NCBI GenBank assembly: GCA_037893225.1
Contig: JAZGUH010000074.1
Location: 248,001-312,000 of the forward strand
Length of the DNA: 64,000 nt
Direction of reading: 5' to 3'
Origin: Hippasteria phrygiana
Taxonomy: Eukaryota > Echinodermata > Asteroidea > Valvatida > Goniasteridae
Shown: positions 32,971 through 44,405 of the stretch, one piece after another
Numbering within the stretch: the first letter of the stretch is position 1
How the letters are laid out: each line of letters starts with the position of its first letter
Notes under the pieces: generated by a model
The model's input: the letters and a program-made list of their open reading frames with translations, nothing else
Database searches by the model: none
What the model was told of the DNA's origin: nothing
Translations under genes and position numbers: made by a program

Positions 32971-33247
32971 AACTTTTGTGTGTGTCCGAACTATTTTTTG
33001 TTGAATATTTTGTCCCGATTTTCCTTCACCATTTGATGTTTGTTCAGGAACTCTCCCATCTCTTTGTCACAACCTAAAGTTCCGAGTGACCACCAATACC
33101 GGTTAATAACACACTTTATGTATCCTCGATTACAGTGTCAAAGGTTGGAAATTAAACATTTGCTGATTGTCGCAGATCATACCTATATGCATTTCGAAGC
33201 CAGAAAGTAATGATTTTTCTAAAAGTTCTTAAATTCCACTGTTGTGA

Positions 33248-33329
33248 GACGAGGTGGCCGAGTGGTTAAGGCGATGGACTGCTAATCCATTGTGCTCTGC
33301 ACGCGTGGGTTCGAATCCCATCCTCGTCG
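33248..33329 (+). tRNA. tRNA-Ser(GCT), U55, class Z
   Basis: Exact Ser consensus. Confidence 0.96.
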
Positions 33330-33511
33330 AAATTCAGTGTTTTTGGAAGCTGTTTATGTCTTCTTTGCCTTAAGTGCAGCCATCGTATACTTTTGTTTCG
33401 AGTAAGAATTTCATGGAATTGTATGTGTTACGTTTCGTAAGTTTCTTCCCAGATTACCATCCTCACTTCTCGACGGTAGAAGTTTTAAGCTTCCTTTGAA
33501 ATATCCAGCAA

Positions 33512-33585
33512 GTCCCCGTGGCGTAATGGATCAGCGCGTTGGACTTCTAATTCAAAGGTTCCGGGTTCGAGTCCCGGCGGGGGTG
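33512..33585 (+). tRNA. tRNA-Arg(TCT), U55, class Z
   Basis: CGGGGGT acceptor end. Confidence 0.92.
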
Positions 33586-33862
33586 AACTTTTGTGTGTGT
33601 CCGAACTATTTTTTGTTGAATATTTTGTCCCGATTTTCCTTCACCATTTGATGTTTGTTCAGGAACTCTCCCATCTCTTTGTCACAACCTAAAGTTCCGA
33701 GTGACCACCAATACCGGTTAATAACACACTTTATGTATCCTCGATTACAGTGTCAAAGGTTGGAAATTAAACATTTGCTGATTGTCGCAGATCATACCTA
33801 TATGCATTTCGAAGCCAGAAAGTAATGATTTTTCTAAAAGTTCTTAAATTCCACTGTTGTGA

Positions 33863-33944
33863 GACGAGGTGGCCGAGTGGTTAAGGCGATGGACTGCTAA
33901 TCCATTGTGCTCTGCACGCGTGGGTTCGAATCCCATCCTCGTCG
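33863..33944 (+). tRNA. tRNA-Ser(GCT), U56
   Basis: Exact Ser consensus. Confidence 0.96.
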
Positions 33945-34126
33945 AAATTCAGTGTTTTTGGAAGCTGTTTATGTCTTCTTTGCCTTAAGTGCAGCCATCG
34001 TATACTTTTGTTTCGAGTAAGAATTTCATGGAATTGTATGTGTTACGTTTCGTAAGTTTCTTCCCAGATCACCCTCCTCACTTCTCGACGGTAGAGGTTT
34101 TAAGCTTCCTTTGAAGTATCCAGCAA

Positions 34127-34200
34127 GTCCCCGTGACGTAATGGATCAGCGCGTTAGACTTCTAATTCAAAGGTTCCGGGTTCGAGTCCCGGCGGGGATG
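34127..34200 (+). tRNA. tRNA-Arg(TCT), U56, class P
   Basis: G10A and A29, as U36. Confidence 0.83.
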
Positions 34201-34477
34201 AACTTTTGTGTGTGTCCGAACTATTTTTTGTTGAATATTTTGTCCCGATTTTCCTTCACCATTTGATGTTTGTTCAGGAACTCTCCCATCTCTTTGTCAC
34301 AACCTAAAGTTCCGAGTGACCACCAATACCGGTTAATAACACACTTTATGTATCCTCGATTACAGTGTCAAAGGTTGGAAATTAAGCATTTGCTGATTGT
34401 CGCAGATCATACATATATGCTTTTCGAAGCCAGAAAGTAATGATTTTTCTAAAAGTTCTTAAATTCCACTGTTGTGA

Positions 34478-34559
34478 GACGAGGTGGCCGAGTGGTTAAG
34501 GCGATGGACTGCTAATCCGTTGTGCTCTGCACGCGTGGGTTCGAATCCCATCCTCGTCG
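34478..34559 (+). tRNA. tRNA-Ser(GCT), U57, class Q
   Basis: TCCGT wobble only. Confidence 0.93.
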
Positions 34560-34741
34560 AAATTCAGTGTTTTTGGAAGCTTTTTATGTCTTCTTTGCCT
34601 TAAGTGCAGCCATCGTTTACTTTTGTTTCGAGTAAGAATTTCATGGAATTGTATGTGTTACGTTTCGTAAGTTTCTTCCCAGATCACCCTCCTCACTTCT
34701 CGACGGTAGAAGTTTTAAGCTTCCTTTGAAATATCCAGCAA

Positions 34742-34815
34742 GTCCCCGTGGCGTAATGGATCAGCGCGTTGGACTTCTAATTCAAAGGTTCCGGGTTCGA
34801 GTCCCGGCGGGGATG
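34742..34815 (+). tRNA. tRNA-Arg(TCT), U57
   Basis: Exact Arg consensus. Confidence 0.95.
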
Positions 34816-35092
34816 AACTTTTGTGTGTGTCCGAACTATTTTTTGTTGAATATTTTGTCCCGATTTTCCTTCACCATTTGATGTTTGTTCAGGAACTCTC
34901 CCATCTCTTTGTCACAACCTAAAGTTCCGAGTGACCACCAATACCGGTTAATAGCACACTTTATGTATCCTCGATTACAGTGTCAAAGGTTGGAAATTAA
35001 ACATTTGCTGATTGTCGCAGATCATACCTATATGCATTTCGAAGCCAGAAAGTAATGATTTTTCTAAAAGTTCTTAAATTCCACTGTTGTGA

Positions 35093-35174
35093 GACGAGGT
35101 GGCCGAGTGGTTAAGGCGATGGACTGCTAATCCATTGTGCTCTGCACGCGTGGTTTCGAATCCTATCCTCGTCG
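35093..35174 (+). tRNA. tRNA-Ser(GCT), U58, class W
   Basis: G53T in box B plus CCTAT. Confidence 0.82.
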
Positions 35175-35356
35175 AAATTCAGTGTTTTTGGAATCTGTTT
35201 ATGTCTTCTTTGCCTTAAGTGCAGCCATCGTATACTGTTGTTTCGAGTAAGAATTTCATGGAATTGTATGTGTTACGTTTCGTAAGTTTCTTCCCAGATC
35301 ACCCTCCTCACTTCTCGACGGTAGAAGTTTTAAGCTTCCTTTGAAATATCCAGCAA

Positions 35357-35430
35357 GTCCCCGTGGCGTAATGGATCAGCGCGTTGGACTTCTAATTCAA
35401 AGGTTCCGGGTTCGAGTCCCGGCGGGGATG
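35357..35430 (+). tRNA. tRNA-Arg(TCT), U58
   Basis: Exact Arg consensus. Confidence 0.95.
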
Positions 35431-35707
35431 AACTTTTGTGTGTGTCCGAACTATTTTTTGTTGAATATTTTGTCCCGATTTTCCTTCACCATTTGATGTT
35501 TGTTCAGGAACTCTCCCATCTCTTTGTCACAACCTAAAGTTCCGAGTGACCACCAATACCGGTTAATAGCACACTTTATGTATCCTCGATTACAGTGTCA
35601 AAGGTTGGAAATTAAACATTTGCTGATTGTCGCAGATCATACCTATATGCATTTCGAAGCCAGAAATTAATGATTTTTCTAAAAGTTCTTAAATTCCACT
35701 GTTGTGA

Positions 35708-35789
35708 GACGAGGTGGCCGAGTGGTTAAGGCGATGGACTGCTAATCCATTGTGCTCTGCACGCGTGGGTTCGAATCCCATCCTCGTCG
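35708..35789 (+). tRNA. tRNA-Ser(GCT), U59
   Basis: Exact Ser consensus. Confidence 0.96.
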
Positions 35790-35971
35790 AAATTCAGTGT
35801 TTTTGGAAGCTGTTTATGTCTTCTTTGCCTTAAGTGCAGCCATCGTATACTTTTGTTTCGAGTAAGAATTTCATGGAATTGTATGTGTTACGTTTCGTAA
35901 GTTTCCTCCCAGATCACCCTCCTCACTTTTCGACGGTAGAAGTTTTAAGCTTCCTTTGAAATATCCAGCAA

Positions 35972-36045
35972 TTCCCCGTGGCGTAATGGATCAGCGCGTT
36001 GGACTTCTAATTCAAAGGTTCCGGGTTCGAGTCCCGGCGGGGATG
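35972..36045 (+). tRNA. tRNA-Arg(TCT), U59, class X
   Basis: G1T. Confidence 0.85.
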
Positions 36046-36321
36046 AACTTTTGTGTGTGTCCGAACTATTTTTTGTTGAATATTTTGTCCCGATTTTCCT
36101 TCACCATTTGATGTTTGTTCAGGAACTCTCCCATCTCTTTGTCACAACCTAAAGTTCCGAGTGACCACCAATAACGGTTAATAACACACTTTATGTATCC
36201 TCGATTACAGTGTCAAAGGTTGGAAATTAAACATTTGCTGATTGTCGCAGATCATACCTATATCATTTCGAAGCCAGAAAGTAATGATTTTTCTAAAAGT
36301 TCTTAAATTCCACTGTTGTGA

Positions 36322-36403
36322 GACGAGGTGGCCGAGTGGTTAAGGCGATGGACTGCTAATCCATTGTGCTCTGCACGCGTGGGTTCGAATCCCATCCTCG
36401 TCG
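36322..36403 (+). tRNA. tRNA-Ser(GCT), U60, class Y
   Basis: Exact Ser consensus. Confidence 0.96.
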
Positions 36404-36585
36404 AAATTCAGTCTTTTTGGAAGCTGTTTATGTCTTCTTTGCCTTAAGTGCAGCAATCGTATACTTTTGTTTCGAGTAAGAATTTCATGGAATTGTATGT
36501 GTTACGTTTCGTAAGTTTCTTCCCAGATGACCATCCTCACTTCTCGACGGTAGAAGTTTTAAGCTTCCTTTGAAATATCCAGCAA

Positions 36586-36659
36586 GTCCCCGTGGCGTAA
36601 TGGATCAGCGCGTTGGACTTCTAATTCAAAGGTTCCGGGTTCGAGTCCCGGCGGGGGTG
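36586..36659 (+). tRNA. tRNA-Arg(TCT), U60, class Y
   Basis: CGGGGGT acceptor end. Confidence 0.92.
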
Positions 36660-36936
36660 AACTTTTGTGTGTGTCCGAACTATTTTTTGTTGAATATTTT
36701 GTCCCGATTTTCCTTCACCATTTGATGTTTGTTCAGGAACTCTCCCATCTCTTTGTCACAACCTAAAGTTCCGAGTGACCACCAATACCGGTTAATAACA
36801 CACTTTATGTATCCTCGATTACAGTGTCAAAGGTTGGAAATTAAACATTTGCTGATTGTCGCAGATCATACCTATATGCATTTCGAAGCCAGAAAGTAAT
36901 GATTTTTCTAAAAGTTCTTAAATTCCACTGTTGTGA

Positions 36937-37018
36937 GACGAGGTGGCCGAGTGGTTAAGGCGATGGACTGCTAATCCATTGTGCTCTGCACGCGTGGGTT
37001 CGAATCCCATCCTCGTCG
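36937..37018 (+). tRNA. tRNA-Ser(GCT), U61, class Z
   Basis: Exact Ser consensus. Confidence 0.96.
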
Positions 37019-37200
37019 AAATTCAGTGTTTTTGGAAGCTGTTTATGTCTTCTTTGCCTTAAGTGCAGCCATCGTATACTTTTGTTTCGAGTAAGAATTT
37101 CATGGAATTGTATGTGTTACGTTTCGTAAGTTTCTTCCCAGATTACCATCCTCACTTCTCGACGGTAGAAGTTTTAAGCTTCCTTTGAAATATCCAGCAA

Positions 37201-37274
37201 GTCCCCGTGGCGTAATGGATCAGCGCGTTGGACTTCTAATTCAAAGGTTCCGGGTTCGAGTCCCGGCGGGGGTG
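37201..37274 (+). tRNA. tRNA-Arg(TCT), U61, class Z
   Basis: CGGGGGT acceptor end. Confidence 0.92.
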
Positions 37275-37551
37275 AACTTTTGTGTGTGTCCGAACTATTT
37301 TTTGTTGAATATTTTGTCCCGATTTTCCTTCACCATTTGATGTTTGTTCAGGAACTCTCCCATCTCTTTGTCACAACCTAAAGTTCCGAGTGACCACCAA
37401 TACCGGTTAATAACACACTTTATGTATCCTCGATTACAGTGTCAAAGGTTGGAAATTAAACATTTGCTGATTGTCGCAGATCATACCTATATGCATTTCG
37501 AAGCCAGAAAGTAATGATTTTTCTAAAAGTTCTTAAATTCCACTGTTGTGA

Positions 37552-37633
37552 GACGAGGTGGCCGAGTGGTTAAGGCGATGGACTGCTAATCCATTGTGCT
37601 CTGCACGCGTGGGTTCGAATCCCATCCTCGTCG
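37552..37633 (+). tRNA. tRNA-Ser(GCT), U62
   Basis: Exact Ser consensus. Confidence 0.96.
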
Positions 37634-37815
37634 AAATTCAGTGTTTTTGGAAGCTGTTTATGTCTTCTTTGCCTTAAGTGCAGCCATCGTATACTTTTGT
37701 TTCGAGTAAGAATTTCATGGAATTGTATGTGTTACGTTTCGTAAGTTTCTTCCCAGATCACCCTCCTCACTTCTCGACGGTAGAGGTTTTAAGCTTCCTT
37801 TGAAGTATCCAGCAA

Positions 37816-37889
37816 GTCCCCGTGACGTAATGGATCAGCGCGTTAGACTTCTAATTCAAAGGTTCCGGGTTCGAGTCCCGGCGGGGATG
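37816..37889 (+). tRNA. tRNA-Arg(TCT), U62, class P
   Basis: G10A and A29. Confidence 0.83.
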
Positions 37890-38166
37890 AACTTTTGTGT
37901 GTGTCCGAACTATTTTTTGTTGAATATTTTGTCCCGATTTTCCTTCACCATTTGATGTTTGTTCAGGAACTCTCCCATCTCTTTGTCACAACCTAAAGTT
38001 CCGAGTGACCACCAATACCGGTTAATAACACACTTTATGTATCCTCGATTACAGTGTCAAAGGTTGGAAATTAAGCATTTGCTGATTGTCGCAGATCATA
38101 CATATATGCTTTTCGAAGCCAGAAAGTAATGATTTTTCTAAAAGTTCTTAAATTCCACTGTTGTGA

Positions 38167-38256
38167 GACGAGGTGGCCGAGTGGTTAAGTGGTTAAGGCG
38201 ATGGACTGCTAATCCGTTGTGCTCTGCACGCGTGGGTTCGAATCCCATCCTCGTCG
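38167..38256 (+). tRNA. tRNA-Ser(GCT), U63, 8-nt duplication in D arm
   Basis: 90 nt: GTGGTTAA is tandemly repeated within the D loop (about 38181-38196). Box A and box B remain but stand 8 bases farther apart. Unique in the window and absent from its sister copy U57; the product should misfold, so probably a pseudogene. Confidence 0.68.
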
Positions 38257-38438
38257 AAATTCAGTGTTTTTGGAAGCTTTTTATGTCTTCTTTGCCTTAA
38301 GTGCAGCCATCGTTTACTTTTGTTTCGAGTAAGAATTTCATGGAATTGTATGTGTTACGTTTCGTAAGTTTCTTCCCAGATCACCCTCCTCACTTCTCGA
38401 CGGTAGAAGTTTTAAGCTTCCTTTGAAATATCCAGCAA

Positions 38439-38512
38439 GTCCCCGTGGCGTAATGGATCAGCGCGTTGGACTTCTAATTCAAAGGTTCCGGGTTCGAGTC
38501 CCGGCGGGGATG
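38439..38512 (+). tRNA. tRNA-Arg(TCT), U63
   Basis: Exact Arg consensus. Confidence 0.95.
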
Positions 38513-38789
38513 AACTTTTGTGTGTGTCCGAACTATTTTTTGTTGAATATTTTGTCCCGATTTTCCTTCACCATTTGATGTTTGTTCAGGGACTCTCCCA
38601 TCTCTTTGTCACAACCTAAAGTTCCGAGTGACCACCAATACCGGTTAATAGCACACTTTATGTATCCTCGATTACAGTGTCAAAGGTTGGAAATTAAACA
38701 TTTGCTGATTGTCGCAGATCATACCTATATGCATTTCGAAGCCAGAAATTAATGATTTTTCTAAAAGTTCTTAAATTCCACTGTTGTGA

Positions 38790-38871
38790 GACGAGGTGGC
38801 CGAGTGGTTAAGGCGATGGACTGCTAATCCATTGTGCTCTGCACGCGTGGGTTCGAATCCCATCCTCGTCG
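38790..38871 (+). tRNA. tRNA-Ser(GCT), U64
   Basis: Exact Ser consensus. Confidence 0.96.
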
Positions 38872-39053
38872 AAATTCAGTGTTTTTGGAAGCTGTTTATG
38901 TCTTCTTTGCCTTAAGTGCAGCCATCGTATACTTTTGTTTCGAGTAAGAATTTCATGGAATTGTATGTGTTACGTTTCGTAAGTTTCCTCCCAGATCACC
39001 CTCCTCACTTCTCGACGGTAGAGGTTTTAAGCTTCCTTTGAAATATCCAGCAA

Positions 39054-39127
39054 GTCCCCGTTGCGTAATGGATCAGCGCGTTGGACTTCTAATTCAAAGG
39101 TTCCGGGTTCGAGTCCCGGCGGGGATG
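39054..39127 (+). tRNA. tRNA-Arg(TCT), U64, class R
   Basis: G9T in box A. Confidence 0.88.
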
Positions 39128-39404
39128 AACTTTTGTGTGTGTCCGAACTATTTTTTGTTGAATATTTTGTCCCGATTTTCCTTCACCATTTGATGTTTGT
39201 TCAGGAACTCTCCCATCTCTTTGTCACAACCTAAAGTTCCGAGTGACCACCAATACCGGTTAATAACACACTTTATGTATCCTCGATTACAGTGTCAAAG
39301 GTTGGAAATTAAACATTTGCTGATTGTCGCAGATCATACCTATATGCATTTCGAAGCCAGAAAGTAATGATTTTTCTAAAAGTTCTTAAATTCCACTGTT
39401 GTGA

Positions 39405-39486
39405 GACGAGGTGGCCGAGTGGTTAAGGCGATGGACTGCTAATCCATTGTGCTCTGCACGCGTGGGTTCGAATCCCATCCTCGTCG
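39405..39486 (+). tRNA. tRNA-Ser(GCT), U65
   Basis: Exact Ser consensus. Confidence 0.96.
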
Positions 39487-39668
39487 AAATTCAGTGTTTT
39501 TGGAAGCTGTTTATGTCTTCTTTGCCTTAAGTGCAGCCATCGTATACTTTTGTTTCGAGTAAGAATTTCATGGAATTGTATGTGTTACGTTTCGTAAGTT
39601 TCTTCCCAGATCACCCTCCTCACTTCTCGACGGTAGAGGTTTTAAGCTTCCTTTGAAGTATCCAGCAA

Positions 39669-39742
39669 GTCCCCGTGACGTAATGGATCAGCGCGTTAGA
39701 CTTCTAATTCAAAGGTTCCGGGTTCGAGTCCCGGCGGGGATG
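39669..39742 (+). tRNA. tRNA-Arg(TCT), U65, class P
   Basis: G10A and A29. Confidence 0.83.
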
Positions 39743-40019
39743 AACTTTTGTGTGTGTCCGAACTATTTTTTGTTGAATATTTTGTCCCGATTTTCCTTCA
39801 CCATTTGATGTTTGTTCAGGAACTCTCCCATCTCTTTGTCACAACCTAAAGTTCCGAGTGACCACCAATACCGGTTAATAACACACTTTATGTATCCTCG
39901 ATTACAGTGTCAAAGGTTGGAAATTAAGCATTTGCTGATTGTCGCAGATCATACATATATGCTTTTCGAAGCCAGAAAGTAATGATTTTTCTAAAAGTTC
40001 TTAAATTCCACTGTTGTGA

Positions 40020-40101
40020 GACGAGGTGGCCGAGTGGTTAAGGCGATGGACTGCTAATCCGTTGTGCTCTGCACGCGTGGGTTCGAATCCCATCCTCGTC
40101 G
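40020..40101 (+). tRNA. tRNA-Ser(GCT), U66, class Q
   Basis: TCCGT wobble only. Confidence 0.93.
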
Positions 40102-40283
40102 AAATTCAGTGTTTTTGGAAGCTTTTTATGTCTTCTTTGCCTTAAGTGCAGCCATCGTTTACTTTTGTTTCGAGTAAGAATTTCATGGAATTGTATGTGT
40201 TACGTTTCGTAAGTTTCTTCCCAGATCACCCTCCTCACTTCTCGACGGTAGAAGTTTTAAGCTTCCTTTGAAATATCCAGCAA

Positions 40284-40357
40284 GTCCCCGTGGCGTAATG
40301 GATCAGCGCGTTGGACTTCTAATTCAAAGGTTCCGGGTTCGAGTCCCGGCGGGGATG
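40284..40357 (+). tRNA. tRNA-Arg(TCT), U66
   Basis: Exact Arg consensus. Confidence 0.95.
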
Positions 40358-40634
40358 AACTTTTGTGTGTGTCCGAACTATTTTTTGTTGAATATTTTGT
40401 CCCGATTTTCCTTCACCATTTGATGTTTGTTCAGGGACTCTCCCATCTCTTTGTCACAACCTAAAGTTCCGAGTGACCACCAATACCGGTTAATAGCACA
40501 CTTTATGTATCCTCGATTACAGTGTCAAAGGTTGGAAATTAAACATTTGCTGATTGTCGCAGATCATACCTATATGCATTTCGAAGCCAGAAATTAATGA
40601 TTTTTCTAAAAGTTCTTAAATTCCACTGTTGTGA

Positions 40635-40716
40635 GACGAGGTGGCCGAGTGGTTAAGGCGATGGACTGCTAATCCATTGTGCTCTGCACGCGTGGGTTCG
40701 AATCCCATCCTCGTCG
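40635..40716 (+). tRNA. tRNA-Ser(GCT), U67
   Basis: Exact Ser consensus. Confidence 0.96.
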
Positions 40717-40898
40717 AAATTCAGTGTTTTTGGAAGCTGTTTATGTCTTCTTTGCCTTAAGTGCAGCCATCGTATACTTTTGTTTCGAGTAAGAATTTCA
40801 TGGAATTGTATGTGTTACGTTTCGTAAGTTTCCTCCCAGATCACCCTCCTCACTTCTCGACGGTAGAGGTTTTAAGCTTCCTTTGAAATATCCAGCAA

Positions 40899-40972
40899 GT
40901 CCCCGTTGCGTAATGGATCAGCGCGTTGGACTTCTAATTCAAAGGTTCCGGGTTCGAGTCCCGGCGGGGATG
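40899..40972 (+). tRNA. tRNA-Arg(TCT), U67, class R
   Basis: G9T in box A. Confidence 0.88.
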
Positions 40973-41249
40973 AACTTTTGTGTGTGTCCGAACTATTTTT
41001 TGTTGAATATTTTGTCCCGATTTTCCTTCACCATTTGATGTTTGTTCAGGAACTCTCCCATCTCTTTGTCACAACCTAAAGTTCCGAGTGACCACCAATA
41101 CCGGTTAATAACACACTTTATGTATCCTCGATTACAGTGTCAAAGGTTGGAAATTAAACATTTGCTGATTGTCGCAGATCATACCTATATGCATTTCGAA
41201 GCCAGAAAGTAATGATTTTTCTAAAAGTTCTTAAATTCCACTGTTGTGA

Positions 41250-41331
41250 GACGAGGTGGCCGAGTGGTTAAGGCGATGGACTGCTAATCCATTGTGCTCT
41301 GCACGCGTGGGTTCGAATCCCATCCTCGTCG
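41250..41331 (+). tRNA. tRNA-Ser(GCT), U68
   Basis: Exact Ser consensus. Confidence 0.96.
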
Positions 41332-41513
41332 AAATTCAGTGTTTTTGGAAGCTGTTTATGTCTTCTTTGCCTTAAGTGCAGCCATCGTATACTTTTGTTT
41401 CGAGTAAGAATTTCATGGAATTGTATGTGTTACGTTTCGTAAGTTTCTTCCCAGATCACCCTCCTCACTTCTCGACGGTAGAGGTTTTAAGCTTCCTTTG
41501 AAGTATCCAGCAA

Positions 41514-41587
41514 GTCCCCGTGACGTAATGGATCAGCGCGTTAGACTTCTAATTCAAAGGTTCCGGGTTCGAGTCCCGGCGGGGATG
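41514..41587 (+). tRNA. tRNA-Arg(TCT), U68, class P
   Basis: G10A and A29. Confidence 0.83.
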
Positions 41588-41864
41588 AACTTTTGTGTGT
41601 GTCCGAACTATTTTTTGTTGAATATTTTGTCCCGATTTTCCTTCACCATTTGATGTTTGTTCAGGAACTCTCCCATCTCTTTGTCACAACCTAAAGTTCC
41701 GAGTGACCACCAATACCGGTTAATAACACACTTTATGTATCCTCGATTACAGTGTCAAAGGTTGGAAATTAAGCATTTGCTGATTGTCGCAGATCATACA
41801 TATATGCTTTTCGAAGCCAGAAAGTAATGATTTTTCTAAAAGTTCTTAAATTCCACTGTTGTGA

Positions 41865-41946
41865 GACGAGGTGGCCGAGTGGTTAAGGCGATGGACTGCT
41901 AATCCGTTGTGCTCTGCACGCGTGGGTTCGAATCCCATCCTCGTCG
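41865..41946 (+). tRNA. tRNA-Ser(GCT), U69, class Q
   Basis: TCCGT wobble only. Confidence 0.93.
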
Positions 41947-42128
41947 AAATTCAGTGTTTTTGGAAGCTTTTTATGTCTTCTTTGCCTTAAGTGCAGCCAT
42001 CGTTTACTTTTGTTTCAAGTAAGAATTACATGGAATTGTATGTGTTACGTTTCGTAAGTTTCTTCCCAGATCACCCTCCTCACTTCTCGACGGTAGAAGT
42101 TTTAAGCTTCCTTTGAAGTATTCAGCAA

Positions 42129-42202
42129 GTCCCCGTGGCGTAATGGATCAGCGCGTTGGACTTCTAATTCAAAGGTTCCGGGTTCGAGTCCCGGCGGGGA
42201 TG
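42129..42202 (+). tRNA. tRNA-Arg(TCT), U69
   Basis: Exact Arg consensus, preceded by GTATTCAGCAAG. Confidence 0.95.
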
Positions 42203-42478
42203 AACTTTTGTGTGTGTCCGAACTATTTTTTGTTGAATATTTTGTCCCGATTTTCCTTCACCATTTGATGTTTGTTCAGGAACTCTCCCATCTCTTTGTC
42301 ACAACCTAAAGTTCCGAGTGACCACCAATACCGGTTAATAACACACTTTATGTATCCTCGATTACAGTGTCAAAGGTTGGAAATTAAGCATTTGCTGATT
42401 GTCGCAGATCATACCTATATCATTTCGAAGCCAGAAAGTAATGATTTTTCTAAAAGTTCTTAAATTCCACTGTTGTGA

Positions 42479-42560
42479 GACGAGGTGGCCGAGTGGTTAA
42501 GGCGATGGACTGCTAATCCATTGTGCTCTGCACGCGTGGGTTCGAATCCCATCCTCGTCG
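42479..42560 (+). tRNA. tRNA-Ser(GCT), U70, class T
   Basis: Exact Ser consensus. Confidence 0.96.
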
Positions 42561-42742
42561 AAATTCAGTGTTTTTGGAAGCTGTTTATGTCTTCTTTGCC
42601 TTAAGTGCAGCCATCGTATACTTTTGTTTCGAGTAAGAATTTCATGGAACTGTATGTGTTACGTTTCGTAAGTTTCTTCCCAGATCACCCTCCTCACTTC
42701 TCGACGGTAGAAGTTTTAAGCTTCCTTTGAAATATCCAGCAA

Positions 42743-42816
42743 GTCCCCGTGGCGTAATGGATCAGCGCGTTGGACTTCTAATTCAAAGGTTCCGGGTTCG
42801 AGTCCTGGCGGGGATG
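42743..42816 (+). tRNA. tRNA-Arg(TCT), U70, class T
   Basis: CCTGG wobble only. Confidence 0.93.
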
Positions 42817-43093
42817 AACTTTTGTGTGTGTCCGAACTATTTTTTGTTGAATATTTTGTCCCGATTTTCCTTCACCATTTGATGTTTGTTCAGGAACTCT
42901 CCCATCTCTTTGTCACAACCTAAAGTTCCGAGTGACCACCAATACCGGTTAATAACACACTTTATGTATCCTCGATTACAGTGTCAAAGGTTGGAAATTA
43001 AACATTTGCTGATTGTCGCAGATCATACCTATATGCATTTCGAAGCCAGAAAGTAATGATTTTTCTAAAAGTTCTTAAATTCCACTGTTGTGA

Positions 43094-43175
43094 GACGAGG
43101 TGGCCGAGTGGTTAAGGCGATGGACTGCTAATCCATTGTGCTCTGCACGCGTGGGTTCGAATCCTATCCTCGTCG
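43094..43175 (+). tRNA. tRNA-Ser(GCT), U71, class V
   Basis: CCTAT wobble; trailer has GGAAGCTGG, shared with U84 and U92. Confidence 0.93.
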
Positions 43176-43357
43176 AAATTCAGTGTTTTTGGAAGCTGGT
43201 TATGTCTTCTTTGCCTTAAGTGCAGCCATCGTATACTTTTGTTTCGAGTAAGAATTTCATGGAATTGTATGTGTTACGTTTCGTAAGTTTCTTCCCAGAT
43301 CACCCTCCTCACTTCTCGACGGTAGAAGTTTTAAGCTTCCTTTGAAATATCCAGCAA

Positions 43358-43431
43358 GTCCCCGTGGCGTAATGGATCAGCGCGTTGGACTTCTAATTCA
43401 AAGGTTCCGGGTTCGAGTCCCGGCGGGGATG
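43358..43431 (+). tRNA. tRNA-Arg(TCT), U71
   Basis: Exact Arg consensus. Confidence 0.95.
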
Positions 43432-43708
43432 AACTTTTGTGTGTGTCCGAACTATTTTTTGTTGAATATTTTGTCCCGATTTTCCTTCACCATTTGATGT
43501 TTGTTCAGGAACTCTCCCATCTCTTTGTCACAACCTAAAGTTCCGAGTGACCACCAATACCGGTTAATAGCACACTTTATGTATCCTCGATTACAGTGTC
43601 AAAGGTTGGAAATTAAACATTTGCTGATTGTCGCAGATCATACCTATATGCATTTCGAAGCCAGAAAGTAATGATTTTTCTAAAAGTTCTTAAATTCCAC
43701 TGTTGTGA

Positions 43709-43790
43709 GACGAGGTGGCCGAGTGGTTAAGGCGATGGACTGCTAATCCATTGTGCTCTGCACGCGTGGTTTCGAATCCTATCCTCGTCG
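43709..43790 (+). tRNA. tRNA-Ser(GCT), U72, class W
   Basis: G53T in box B plus CCTAT. Confidence 0.82.
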
Positions 43791-43972
43791 AAATTCAGTG
43801 TTTTTGGAATCTGTTTATGTCTTCTTTGCCTTAAGTGCAGCCATCGTATACTGTTGTTTCGAGTAAGAATTTCATGGAATTGTATGTGTTACGTTTCGTA
43901 AGTTTCTTCCCAGATCACCCTCCTCACTTCTCGACGGTAGAAGTTTTAAGCTTCCTTTGAAATATCCAGCAA

Positions 43973-44046
43973 GTCCCCGTGGCGTAATGGATCAGCGCGT
44001 TGGACTTCTAATTCAAAGGTTCCGGGTTCGAGTCCCGGCGGGGATG
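43973..44046 (+). tRNA. tRNA-Arg(TCT), U72
   Basis: Exact Arg consensus. Confidence 0.95.
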
Positions 44047-44323
44047 AACTTTTGTGTGTGTCCGAACTATTTTTTGTTGAATATTTTGTCCCGATTTTCC
44101 TTCACCATTTGATGTTTGTTCAGGAACTCTCCCATCTCTTTGTCACAACCTAAAGTTCCGAGTGACCACCAATACCGGTTAATAGCACACTTTATGTATC
44201 CTCGATTACAGTGTCAAAGGTTGGAAATTAAACATTTGCTGATTGTCGCAGATCATACCTATATGCATTTCGAAGCCAGAAATTAATGATTTTTCTAAAA
44301 GTTCTTAAATTCCACTGTTGTGA

Positions 44324-44405
44324 GACGAGGTGGCCGAGTGGTTAAGGCGATGGACTGCTAATCCATTGTGCTCTGCACGCGTGGGTTCGAATCCCATCCT
44401 CGTCG
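44324..44405 (+). tRNA. tRNA-Ser(GCT), U73
   Basis: Exact Ser consensus. Confidence 0.96.

Larger units (their letters stand above)
24028..33862 (+). repeat. Higher-order repeat: 8-unit block of about 4.92 kb, two copies
   Basis: U40-U47 (24028-28944) and U48-U55 (28945-33862) both have the class order T V T V W X Y Z. The inner T V doublet is itself a two-unit duplication of 1229 bp. Shared private markers include CAGTCTTTTT after the Ser gene of Y and AGATTACCATCC in Z. Confidence 0.92.
31404..38789 (+). repeat. Higher-order repeat: 6-unit block of 3689 bp, two copies
   Basis: U52-U57 (31404-35092) and U58-U63 (35093-38789) both read W X Y Z P Q. The second copy is 3697 bp; the 8 extra bases are the duplication inside the U63 Ser gene, so that mutation arose after the block duplicated. 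Confidence 0.92.
38790..42478 (+). repeat. Higher-order repeat: 3-unit block of about 1845 bp, two copies
   Basis: U64-U66 and U67-U69 both read R P Q. The last Q (U69) has a different Arg-proximal spacer (GTATTCAGCAAG, GTTTCAAGTAAG). P Q R also occurs at U36-U38, and Q R P Q recurs at U79-U82. Confidence 0.9.
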
